Shown in pieces: positions 12,201-20,862 of a stretch of 64,000 nucleotides of DNA. The notes beneath the pieces were generated by a model, which was not told the DNA's origin, ran no database searches, and saw only the letters and a list, made by a program, of their open reading frames with translations. Within the stretch, counting starts at the first letter, position 1; every line of letters begins with the position of its first letter. Made by a program: the position numbers and the translations under genes. This DNA is from Congeria kusceri (lineage: Eukaryota > Mollusca > Bivalvia > Myida > Dreissenidae), in NCBI GenBank assembly GCA_027627225.1, contig CM051028.1:13640701-13704700 (forward strand). The letters are read 5' to 3'.

Positions 12201-14995
12201 ATTTTTTCATAAACAAAGGGCAATAACCCGGAGTTTGAAACATGATCTGGCCCATTTTTGGCAGCTGCTGAGATCTGATGATGGTCATACACAAACTGTG
12301 AAAGTTTGGTTAAGATTGGATGGAAAATAAAGTCTATATGTTGCAAAAAGGCATTTTTTGCACTTTGTTGCATGAACAAGGGGCAATAGTGTTACTGGTG
12401 TGATCTGGCCCAATAACAATCCCGTCCGAGATTTTATGGTCATACACAAACTGTGCAAGTTTGGTTAAGATTAGATAAAAAGGGAAGTCTCCAGCTTGAG
12501 AACGGCACGCAGACGACGCAGCAGAGGTCCCCTATACCAATAGCTCACCGTGCACGACAACAAGCACTTCGTGCTCAGGTGAGCTTACAATCAGAAAAAT
12601 AAATGAACTTGCAAAAATGTTATATAAACCAGTTTTATTCTGAATGCATCCAAATGTTTTAAGTAACGAGCTATCAGTGAGCTCAGTAATAAATCCATTT
12701 TCTTTAAATGTCCACAGAACAACCTTTCATGGATAGTTGGCCTTAAACAGTCAAGTTATGTTTGTGGAGGTGTTTTATACCAGAAGTGTGCAACCACAAG
12801 TAAAAATCACATTCTAACATGATACTCGCAAATTTTTCTATAGACAAAGAACAAAATTATTGTTGTTAAACTACCCAATAAACAGCGGAAAAAGTAGTCC
12901 CATTCTGACCGAAGCGTAGTAAAAAGTAGTTCCAATTACAATGGCAAAAATATATGTCAACTCATGTTAGAATCGAAATAATGTTCAAATTTCAATGTTT
13001 ATCGGTCAATAAACAACACTTTGTCATTCATTCGTGGCTATTAAACAACTCAGGGCTAACCCCTTTGTGGTTTAATTCCTACGCATCAGAAATCCAAATT
13101 GTTGTTTATTGGCCAATAAACTTTTATTGGCCAATAAACAACGATAAATAAAAAATTGTTTCTTAATTCTAACATGACACGCGCAGAGTTTGCTATAGAC
13201 AAAGAACATCATTCACCGTTGTAAAACTACCAATAAACAACCAGAAAAAATAGTCCCACAACTGTAAACTATAGTTTACAATGTAATAGCAGAAAATGTT
13301 GTCAGGTCATGTTAGAATAGAAATAATTTTGCATTATCGTTGTTAATCGGCTAATAAACAATGATTGGTCGTTCTGATGCGGTATATTAAACCACTCTGG
13401 CTAACACCCTCGTGGTTTAATTCCTACGCATCAGAACTCGAAGTCGTTGTTTACTAGCCGATAAACGATAACGCAAAAATTATTTCTTAAGTACCTTGTT
13501 GTAATTTGCTTGCAATGTGTACTAAAGTATTGGTTTAGATCTATGACTGATCATTTAAAGGAAGTAAATACCAGCTTACAAAAAAAAGTGTCTATGAAGA
13601 AAACACAATCAAACCAATCTGTAAAATGAAAAATATGATCAAAACAACTTTTGATGAAAAACATTTTAAACATTGAACATAGCTTAAAGAAAGAAACAAA
13701 CTTATTTGAGTTATTGTTTTACTCCGGGTTGTTTTTTCAACATTTTGTGTTCATTAACAATATAAGTGGTTATTTATGATGAGAAACAACAATCAATACT
13801 ATAACAGCATCTGATATTCAGTCAAGTGTAACAATCAACTACCAGAAAACAAAAATTTACCACATGGTAGTAGTCACCTGATATGGATCAATACAGCTGC
13901 TACATTATTTTGTTAACATAAATTACTTTCAGGAAAATGCTGCACTGTTCTAGTAATCTACAGTGGTTTACAACTACTGGCGGGAGTGCATTCAATGATT
14001 TCAACAGGGGTGTGAAAATATCAAATTGGTTTACTAGTCCATGGACAATTTGATTGCAAAAATCTACTTGTCCACAAGCAACAGTCACTTGTCCAAACAA
14101 AAATTTAGTTTTTATTCCAGGCCTTCCTGATATCTGTTTGATTAAATAATAAATAAAACACAGTTTGTTATAGGTATAAAATAATAAGATAATTAATTTC
14201 CATCTTTTACATCATTTCAACACCCTGAAATTGCACTAGTTCATGGACAAGAAGATAGGAGACAAGTAGTAAATTTACCTGTCCAGCAAGTCAAAATTAC
14301 CCCTGTCGGACAAGTGGGGCCTATGATTTCAACAGTTATGCCCCCTCTAGGTTAAAAAAGCTTAACAGGCTAATTTGAGATAATCAAGGGCCATAACTCC
14401 ACAGTTGCTGGGATGATTTGGTTGATTCTCTATCTTAACCAAGATAATACGGCCACAAAGATTTTCACAAGATTCGGTGAAGATTGGGTGTGAACTGTTC
14501 GACATAGAGAACGGAAACTGCTAAAACGGCTAATTTGAGGTAATTCAAGGGCTATAACTCCACAATTTCTGGGGCGATTTGACTGATTATTAAACTTGGA
14601 CAAGATATAATACCCACAAACATGTTCATGAAGTTTTGGTAAAATAAGATGAAAACTGTTGACCTTAGAGAGCTGAAACGAAAGTGGTCTACCTACCGAC
14701 CGACAGACCGACCGACATTAGCAAACCAATATACCCCGCCATCTTCAATGGGGGACATAATAATGTATGTAACTAAAAAACTATTAAAGAGCTCTCTTAA
14801 AAACAGTAAAATGGTCAAAATGAATAATTACCAGTAATCCTGCAAAAATAAATGAATTATCAATATGAGCATTGACATTAATTTACCTGTACTGAGTTCT
14901 ATTTTTGTGTTGGAGTCAATGGAAGTCTTGGGTTTCCCAGGTACGGGCTGCCGCAACGGCACGATGGTGGGCACCGCGATGGATCCTGCAGTCAT
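161..14995 (-). CDS. DZANK1: DZANK1, double zinc ribbon and ankyrin repeat-containing protein 1 (5' part, gene runs off the left edge)
   Basis: Seen: six minus-strand exons at 14995-14887, 11035-10885, 10081-9955, 4347-4259, 3429-3323 and 278-161, each with AG/GT borders. Phases join cleanly across exons 1-2-3 and across the last three. The conceptual N-terminus starts MTAGSIAVPTIVPLRQPV, then a beta-sandwich-like module (ESNGAKIYYTINGTKPDPF ... GPFTLPAGKQTVKAMALSP), a linker, the block MRLQRETDFLK and the first half of a zinc ribbon (CVYC ... ARFCNTCG). Known: this order matches vertebrate DZANK1, a protein involved in ciliary basal body positioning and dynein-related transport. At least one linker exon between 9955 and 4347 is missing from my model, because phase 0 at 9955 does not meet the required phase at 4347. 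The second zinc ribbon and the ankyrin repeats must lie beyond base 1. Confidence 0.85.
545..805. repeat. Double-hairpin TIR element (MITE), copy 1
   Basis: Complete copy, inside the last visible DZANK1 intron. Ends gtggcgcgtcgtg / cacgacgcgccac are inverted. Inside are two strong hairpins built on GATTAGCCTGTGC / GCACAGGCTAATC, separated by a spacer containing TATGGTATTTTCTGT. Eight copies of this family occur in the window. Confidence 0.85.
931..2172 (+). repeat. AAGAGCTGTC element copy A with ~150-bp internal tandem units
   Basis: Starts aacaagagctgtcagaggac and carries GACTATTCGAAG near the left end and CTTCGAATAGTC at the right end in inverted orientation. The interior is about eight degenerate units of ~150 bp, each with GGGGCATAACTCTGTC, AAAATACAAAAC and GTTGATGACAAAGG. 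Short apparent ORFs here are by-products of the units. It fills most of the intron 279-3322. Confidence 0.75.
3048..3240 (+). repeat. tRNA-derived SINE
   Basis: The head resembles a tRNA: TAGTGGACATGG as a weak A box and GGGTTCGATCCC as a strong B box. The body contains AAAGACACCAAAAACGGGTT and ends aagctaatataaat. A 5'-truncated relative lies at 49560-49690. Confidence 0.7.
3323..3429 (-). CDS. DZANK1: DZANK1 exon with MRLQRETDFLK
   Basis: Ser/Arg-rich linker (PLSSRSHRALSPHRARHLP) ending in AMRLQRETDFLK, which immediately precedes the first zinc-ribbon cysteine in vertebrate DZANK1. The Lys codon is split over the intron (aa|g), matching the next exon. Confidence 0.85.
3480..3750. repeat. 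Double-hairpin TIR element, copy 2
   Basis: Complete copy bounded by catatgaggcgtgtcgtgg and its inverted form ending gcctcatatg. It lies about 50 bp upstream of the 3429 DZANK1 acceptor, inside the intron. Both hairpins are retained with several substitutions. Confidence 0.85.
4259..4347 (-). CDS. DZANK1: DZANK1 linker exon (probable)
   Basis: Good splice sites (ctacag acceptor, gtgagt donor). Read with two leading bases it is open and ends in phase 0, exactly what the next exon needs. The content (basic, Ser/Arg/Gly-rich) suits the disordered linker before the zinc ribbons, but has no family motif of its own. Confidence 0.55.
5181..5965. mobile_element. Non-autonomous hAT-like element with 8-bp target duplication
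   Basis: Terminal inverted repeats CAGAGCTCCAGATAAG / CTTATCTGGAGCTCTG enclose 785 bp with no transposase ORF. The flanks 5173-5180 and 5966-5973 are both TTCTACAT. An 8-bp duplication and a CAG-starting TIR are typical of hAT. Confidence 0.8.
6172..6502. repeat. 25-bp minisatellite, ~13 units
   Basis: Unit TTCAATGTAAAGGGGCCCAT followed by ACACG, nearly identical throughout. A few units carry AAAAGGGG or GTTAAGGGG variants. Each unit contains the palindrome GGGCCC. Confidence 0.92.
6571..6717. repeat. Near-perfect 147-bp palindrome
   Basis: The left arm 6571-6634 (AAATGAAACGCTCTTTTTGG ...) is mirrored by 6658-6717. The inner arms GGTATCTAATTTG / CAAATTAGATACC match exactly, and the centre (cataaagc tgaag gctttatg) continues the pairing. 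Only a handful of mismatches sit in the outer third. Confidence 0.92.
9955..10081 (-). CDS. DZANK1: DZANK1 exon 3 (RESNVVTKVFEVDY)
   Basis: It continues the sandwich module with DGMRESNVVTKVFEVDYV and then an acidic linker (PPEDDDLEFQDDLQK). The donor atg|gtaac leaves phase 0. The joined 1-2-3 reading frame has no stop. Confidence 0.85.
10237..10340. repeat. 10-bp minisatellite (CAGCATCACC)n
   Basis: About ten units of CAGCATCACC, two of them with the ACC to AACC change, in a DZANK1 intron. The encoded HHPASPSI-type repeat is a by-product. Confidence 0.9.
10605..10838. repeat. Double-hairpin TIR element, copy 3 (one end lost)
   Basis: Begins inside the first hairpin at GCAGTCCGCACAGGCTAATC, so the outer left TIR is missing. 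The spacer is in the reverse orientation relative to copies 1 and 2. The right end is a shortened ttcacgcctcgta. It lies 46 bp from DZANK1 exon 2. Confidence 0.8.
10885..11035 (-). CDS. DZANK1: DZANK1 exon 2 (sandwich-like module with IYYTINGTKPDPF)
   Basis: Acceptor ttcag at 11036, donor gtatgt at 10884. It encodes SNGAKIYYTINGTKPDPF and GPFTLPAGKQTVKAMALSP, the chitobiase/beta-hexosaminidase C-terminal-like motif of this family. Phase 1 in and phase 2 out fit both neighbours. Confidence 0.88.
11199..12585. repeat. TIR element with ~150-bp internal units (GGGCAATAACTC type)
   Basis: Left AAGCGCTCACCTGAG and right CTCAGGTGAGCTT are inverted. The interior has about six degenerate units, each with GGGCAATAACTC, a TCTGG(C/T)CCGATCTG-like block and CACAAACTGTGCAAG. 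No protein-coding capacity. Confidence 0.7.
12811..13163. repeat. ATTCTAACATGA element, copy A
   Basis: Bounded by TTCTAACATGA-type ends; interior has CCAATAAACAACG on both strands, GGTTTAATTCCTACGCATCA and AAAAAGTAGT. It lies head-to-tail with copy B. A third copy is at 23447-23785. Confidence 0.7.
13164..13490. repeat. ATTCTAACATGA element, copy B
   Basis: Same order of blocks as copy A: CTATAGACAAAGAAC, ACCAATAAACAACC, TCATGTTAGAATAGAAAT and GGTTTAATTCCTACGCATCA. The two copies share a junction, either a tandem duplication or insertion at the end of the older copy. Confidence 0.7.
13985..14325 (-). repeat. ACTTGTCC dispersed repeat, copy 1
   Basis: Contains repeated GGACAAGT/ACTTGTCC words, CCAGGCCTTCCTGATATCTG and CACCCTGAAATTG. 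The same blocks appear inverted at 39890-40222 in a DDX52 intron. No ORF. Confidence 0.7.
14335..14740. repeat. Two ~180-bp units with GGGC(C/T)ATAACTCCACA
   Basis: Two direct units share TAATTTGAG(A/G)TAAT.CAAGG, ATAACTCCACA and GATTTG.(T)TGATT. They resemble the internal units of the 931-2172 and 11199-12585 elements in organisation but not in detail. Confidence 0.6.
14887..14995 (-). CDS. DZANK1: DZANK1 exon 1 (start codon)
   Basis: The ATG at 14995-14993 opens a 36-codon exon that ends in phase 1 before a gtaaat donor. The first residues MTAGS...VP.I.PLR..PGK match the very N-terminus of vertebrate DZANK1 as I remember it, which fixes the start. Confidence 0.85.
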
Positions 14996-17711
14996 ACTGG
15001 AAACTGAAGATCAGCTGAAAGTATGTAAAGCTGAAATGCATAACCTTTATGATCATAAAATTTGAAAATAAACAAGTGAGACTAGTGTGGTCAATAAACA
15101 GACCTTGCACATGTTTACAAATCCAAAAATAAATGCATATCAATAGCTTGAACTGCTTTATTAAATTCTATTCGTTTCAAAAGTAGTTATCAATCAATCT
15201 TTCTTGTAAACAATACCTAAACTGCTTATCATGTGCTGAAATTCCCCTACATGCATTTAACCGGATTTAAAATTGTGTACACTCTATTACATTTGTGTAC
15301 AAAAGTACAATTCGCCATATTTAGAGCTTTGTTGACAACTTCAACCAATGAGAATAATGTTCTATGCAACTGAACAATTGAATGACATAATGCTTACAGC
15401 ATGGCAGAATATGGATTTTACACAGGGATGGTTAGTGAGAGTTGATTAAAAAAGCAACGTGTGTAAGTTTAAATTTCTAATGGATAAGTTATAGATGTAA
15501 ATAAGTTATGGCAACAAAGTATTAACATACAAGAAAACAAAAGACAACATAAACATTGCCAAATACTGGTATGGATTTTCATAAAGCAATAATTTTTATA
15601 AGAATCTACTATTGCAATATAGTAATATACGGGTTAACAGGTATATATAGTGACACCCCTATGGCATACCTTTCCATACAATTTATTAATTATGATGTCT
15701 TTAATACAACATATCAGAGTTCTTGGTAACACGAAATTTGTATTTGGACACATACTTTTATGAAAAGGATGCCATAAAATTCAGTGTCAGATGCAACCTT
15801 TTCCGCTCTGGTCACGTTTTTCTACTGCAAAGAATGCCTACTCGGCAATAAACGCACACTGTCCTTCTGCATGAGCGTGTCCAACATCGATAAAATCAAT
15901 ATTCTGGAGGGGTCAGCGTTACTACAGCCAACCAGTCAATGAGAACGCGTCAAATTTCCAATATGTAAATAACTGTTGGCGATAGAAAGTTGATCACGCC
16001 CTCATTCTAATTTTATTTGGTGAAGGTGAAAGTTATATGTAACACCCATTCGTTAGGTGTGTGTTTGTTATCTTCGTGTTTTAACACCCATGTTCTTAAT
16101 GAATTACTATGCATAAAAAGAAGTCAATATACCCTACTAAATCTATGTTTTTGGCTGCTTACAAATAATTATTGTTTACAGTCTCCGAATATTAAGTTTT
16201 ACTCTATGTTTTCGGACACTTAATAATAATTATTTTTTTACAGTCTCCGAATATTAAGTCACAAAAAAATAATTGTTCTAAATCTGTCTCAAAACATAAA
16301 ATCGGCAAAAGTCCTATTTAAATGTTTCTTCAGTCAACAGTTTATTTTAAATGAGATTTTAGATACAAAGCATTGCTGTTGTAGTTGAATTGTTAAAAGA
16401 GTGGGTGGGGTGGGGGTCTTTGCTGGGTTGTCATTATGAAACGATTGCCAATCAAATTCATCATCTGAAGTCGTGAAAATAGGATGTTTTTACAGGAACT
16501 TTAAAATAAATCTGCTATAGGTTATAGCACAAGGCCCCTCTAGACCCTTGGCCAAATGGCTTAGATATAGATAAAAATCGCTTGTTTTATTTGATAATGA
16601 CAACCCTGCTTTTGTTATTACTGGGACGCCATTTTCTGAGGAAGGAGTCCTGGACTCCATCAGCGTTTTTCTTCTATGTAAATTTTGTACCAGAAAACGG
16701 TACCATTCCCACTCAGATTTTCATAATTTGAAGTTAAAATATTCCCATAATCTCTGAACAAAATAAAAAAATTCAGAAAAAATTGTGGGTGTTCCTGAAA
16801 AAATTTTAATTTCAACACCTCTAAACAGTAAATAAAAGTGAAAAAATCAATGAAACAAGTTGTTGCAGATTTTCCCAATTTTGTTGAAAAGAACGCTTAT
16901 TTTCCCAATTTGACCAATACCAGTACCATTCCAAAGTAGTGAGAAAAAACACTGTCCATGTTCTGAAATCCTAGCCAGAACTCTGCACATTTTGAACAAA
17001 AAATACTTAACTATGATAACCTTCAAATTGACCAAAATTATTATCCAGCTGTAATATCAGTGACATCAATTGATTGATTGATCGGTGTGAAATGTCGTAG
17101 GTCAAATCGTACATTTAAGCACATATGCTTTAAATTCCGCACCTCATTGCCGTGTCTGCACAGCAGATTTTTTATGAGTAACGAGTTGAAGTTTGTTCGA
17201 GGCAAAAGCCGCAAAATGTCCCAGGGTGAAACAAAAAACAGGCCGAAACGTCTGGTACCGGAATCAGCTAGTTTAATTCATGAGACGTGCTGCGAATATA
17301 GTGTTACTTTTTATATAGGGCTAAATTCGCTGGAACGTCTCATCACCAAAAGACCATTTATGTGGTGGAAACCTAAAAGTTTTAATTTTCATAAATTTCC
17401 ATTATTTGCGACCATAGAGTTATCTATCAACGTATTTTACTTAAACAACACCTAAACTGATTAACATGTGCCAAAATTTACCTAGGACATGCATTAAATT
17501 CCAATTTAAACTTGTGTTAATCTACTACATTTATGTACAGACCGTCATTATTTTGCCTTGTTTACACTTTAACCAAACGCTTCAACCAATCGGATGATGA
17601 ATGTACATGTAGTTATTAACTGAATCGACAGACCAATCAAAATGAGACAATCCATTCAGCAAAGCAGAATATCGATTAAAGTTTACATAGTGGAGGACAG
17701 CGAGATTATTT

Positions 17712-18845
17712 AACAAGAGCTGTCAGAGGACAGCGCGCTCTACTATTCGAAGTATATCAGTTGGTACATATTTTGGAAAGTGGAAGGGGCATAAATTTGT
17801 TAAAGTACAAAACTGAGTTATGGCAATTATTTCATCAAATTATTCCATGTTTCCATAGCTCCATCACTCTCTAAAAATACAAAACAGAGTTATGGGGATT
17901 GTTGAACCTGATGCTGGAGTTGACGGCAAAGGTATATTTCCAAGTTTCAAGTGAATAACCTATGTAGTTTTTAAGTTATAAGACTTCTGAATATAAACTT
18001 TAACAAGAAAATCTATGTGAAAAAGGGGCATAACTCAGTCAAAATACAAAACAGAGTTATGTGGAATGTTACCCCTGATGATGCAGTTGATGACAAAGAT
18101 GCATTCCAAGTTTTAGGTGAATAACTCGTGTAGTTTTGAAGTTATAAAACTTTTAAATAATAACTTTAACCAGAAAAGCTGTGTGAAAAAGGGGCATAAC
18201 TCTGTCAAAATACAAAACATAGTTATCGGAAATGTTGCCCCTGATAGAGGAGTTGATGACAAAGGTATATTCCAAGTTTTAAGTTAAAACGTTTGTAGTT
18301 TTCAAGTAAAAAACTTCTGAATATAAACTTTTACCAGAAAATCTATGTGAAAAAGGGGCATTTCTCCGTTCAAATACGCAACAGAGTTATAGGCAATGTT
18401 GCCTCTGATACTGTATGTTCCAAGTTTCAAGTAAACAACTTATGTTGTTCTGCAGTTACAAAACTTTTGAATATAAACTTTAACAGAAAATCTGTATGAA
18501 AAAGGGGCATAACTCTGACAAAATACAAAACAGAGTTATGGAGAATGTTCACCCTGATACTGGAGTTTATGCCAAAGGTATATTCCAAGTTTCAAGTGAA
18601 TTGCTTTTGTAGTTTTGAATTAACAAAACTTTTGAATATAAACTTGAACCAGAAAATCTAAGTGAAAAAGGGGCATAACTCTGTCAAAATACAAAACAGA
18701 GTTATGGGGAATGTTACCACTGATACTGGAGTTGATGACAAAGGTATATTCCAAGTTACAAGTGAATAACTTATGTAGTTTTGAAGTTACAAGACTTTTG
18801 AATAAAAACTTTAACCAATTCAGACGCTGACGCCGAAAATTAGGT
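17712..18845 (+). repeat. AAGAGCTGTC element copy B
   Basis: Starts aacaagagctgtcagaggac like copy A, followed by about seven units with AAAAAGGGGCATAACTC and GTTGATGACAAAGGTATATT. It ends AATTCAGACGCTGACGCCG. The distal CTTCGAATAGTC terminus seen in copy A is missing. Confidence 0.75.
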
Positions 18846-20124
18846 GTAATTTTCATGACAGTTCATACGCCGGTGAAATGCAGAAAAATACTATTTCATT
18901 CTTCGCCACCCCGCTCCCCCCGCTCCCCGAAATCGGCTGCAACGCATGAACCCACCTCCCCAAAATCGTCCGCCTCGCGCGACCCCACCTTTCCGAAATC
19001 TGTTGCGACATTTGAAATCCCGGCAGCGATCAAATCGGCAGTATCGCTTTAACTACCGTCCTTCATCGCTTAAACTACCTAGCATTTTGCCCGACCGGCA
19101 TCTCTCTTTGAATTATCTTTGATTTGGGAATTCTTACTTTTATAAAACTGAAACTATTAAAAATATTTCTCCTACTAAAATCGCAATAACTGCGGTTTTT
19201 TCATTGAATAAAAACGTGTTGACTATCTTTGGAGGCAGTGTTCATCAAAATACTAGGCTGCATTTTTTGTATGGAATTAATTTTTAATCGTGCATGGTTT
19301 TGTTGAAAAGCCTAGCTTTTTTCCGCCTTGAAATTCTGTCATGACCGCTAGTTGTTGAGTTTTTTCAAAAACTTTTTTTTTACTTCATAAATTGTTTTCT
19401 GATAAGAAAGAAATCAATCGTTAATATCAGTTATACTACTTGCAGACATTAAATCACCGTTGTTTTCGCGGTTCCTAATCGCCATAAAATACAGTCCTGT
19501 ATCTCCATGTAAACAGCGTGTTTTTCTACAAAAATTATGTTGCCATGCAACGGATGCCTCAAGAAAAAAGTGCATGTACTAGCTACGTGCTCAATTGCAG
19601 TGTTTATGTAAACAAAATTATGTTTGACACCGTTAAATTGTGTTTTAAAATGAGGCTCTATATTACATTATTCGTTTGTATATTGTTGATTGTCAATTTG
19701 TCAATTTGTGAAATGGATAAGAAAATTACCGGGATAAAATATAATATTAAATCTGATAACAGAATGTTTTAAAATGCCTGTTCACTTTTGCTGGCAACGC
19801 TAGTATTTGTTGTCAAACACTTTTTAGATGTTAGTGAGGTATAAACTCTGCACTAAAAATCGCTGTATTTGATTGGCTAATGAGATCGTTGTGGGCGGGA
19901 CTACACTGTTCAGTCACTTGTCAATCCCACTGTTGGAAGTGAAACCTTATCGATCAATACGGTGTTCGTTTATGGCCCTGGGGTTAAAGATCCGTGTAAT
20001 AGATAAAGGGATTAAGGGTTGTCGCTTTGAAAATTAAAGCATGTCAGTGTTATTTGAGCATGACGGCAAATGACTAACTGCTTTGAAGGCATGTCTGGCC
20101 CGACAGGCGAAGCAGGCCAGCAGA

Positions 20125-20430
20125 AAACCCTGGGCATGCAAAATGGAAGTGTTTTGTTACAAATATTTATGGAACATTAATAAGAAATGGTTTATCTGTC
20201 CAGGTATGTAACTTTTATTGCAATCTGTTCACAATAACTATCTAATTTCAGGGCGTGAAAGTAGCAAAATCCTGTGGGAAGAATATAGCCAAAGAAGGAA
20301 AACTTGCCATCACAGAAATGGTCCTTCCTCAGGCTTCCACAGTATATCCCGTCAGCCAACAATTTGCCCATATAAAAAGTACCTCAATGTTTTCATAGGG
20401 CTTACAAGTATAGCTACGGAATCTGTGTAG
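20125..20430 (+). CDS. Unrecognised two-exon ORF candidate
   Basis: Seen: a strong donor CAG|GTATGT at about 20203 and an acceptor tttcag before GGGCGTGAAAGTAGC at about 20251. Spliced, one frame reads ...GTLIRNGLSVQ|GVKVAKSCGKNIAKEGKLAI... to a stop at about 20400. A second frame opens with an ATG in good context (aaaATGG) and reads MEVFCYKYLWNINKKWF into RESSKILWEEYS. I recognise neither. The miniature LTR element begins directly downstream and may have truncated the gene. It may equally be non-coding. Confidence 0.25.
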
Positions 20431-20508
20431 TGAATATGGTCACTTCCAACAGCCTTGCTGTTGAGCTAGCTTTTCAGTGATGCGGTTAAAGTGTACCGAC
20501 TGCTTTAT

Positions 20509-20553
20509 GAAGTTAAGCAACGTCAGCTAAGGTTACTGCCTGGATGGGTGACC
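20509..20553 (+). repeat. 5S rRNA-like internal control region in LTR 1
   Basis: GAAGTTAAGCAACGTC (20509-20524), then GGTTA and TGGATGGGTGACC (20541-20553) correspond in order and near-correct spacing to box A, the intermediate element and box C of animal 5S rRNA genes (in molluscs GAAGTTAAGCAACGTCGGG ... TTGGATGGGTGACCG). The 5' half of 5S is not recognisable, so this is not a 5S gene. Confidence 0.75.
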
Positions 20554-20817
20554 ATTAGTTACATCAGTGGTGTCAGAAGTAAACTTGGTCAGGCTCCCAA
20601 TTTGTCTTACGGGAACAAAGCATGTAGGGGGTTGAGCTCAAGGGAGCTGGAGAAGTGAGAAGGTCTCACGAAGCTCAGGGAGCTGGAAATTTCTACAAGG
20701 GCTCTGGGTTCTCAAAAGATAAAGAGGGGAGGAGTGTAGTGAATATGGTCACTTCCAACAGCCTTGCTGTTGAGCTAGCTTTTCAGTCATGCGTTTAAAG
20801 TGCACTGACTGCTTTGT

Positions 20818-20862
20818 GAAGTTAAGCAACGTCAGCTATGGTTACTGCCTGGATGGGTGACC
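20818..20862 (+). repeat. 5S rRNA-like internal control region in LTR 2
   Basis: Same segment in the second LTR: the box A-like block at 20818-20833 and TGGATGGGTGACC at 20850-20862 are unchanged, although the LTRs differ elsewhere. Confidence 0.75.

Noticed and set aside
17078..17455. 125-residue open frame (MSNELKFVRGKSRKMSQ inside)
   Set aside because: No family match, no clear splice or promoter context; the composition is compatible with chance in this region.
20426..20566. Calling the 5S-like segment a 5S rRNA gene or SINE3-type SINE
   Set aside because: Only the internal control region matches. The flanking TG..CA direct repeats, primer-binding site and purine tract fit an LTR element, and no poly-A or LINE-like tail is present.
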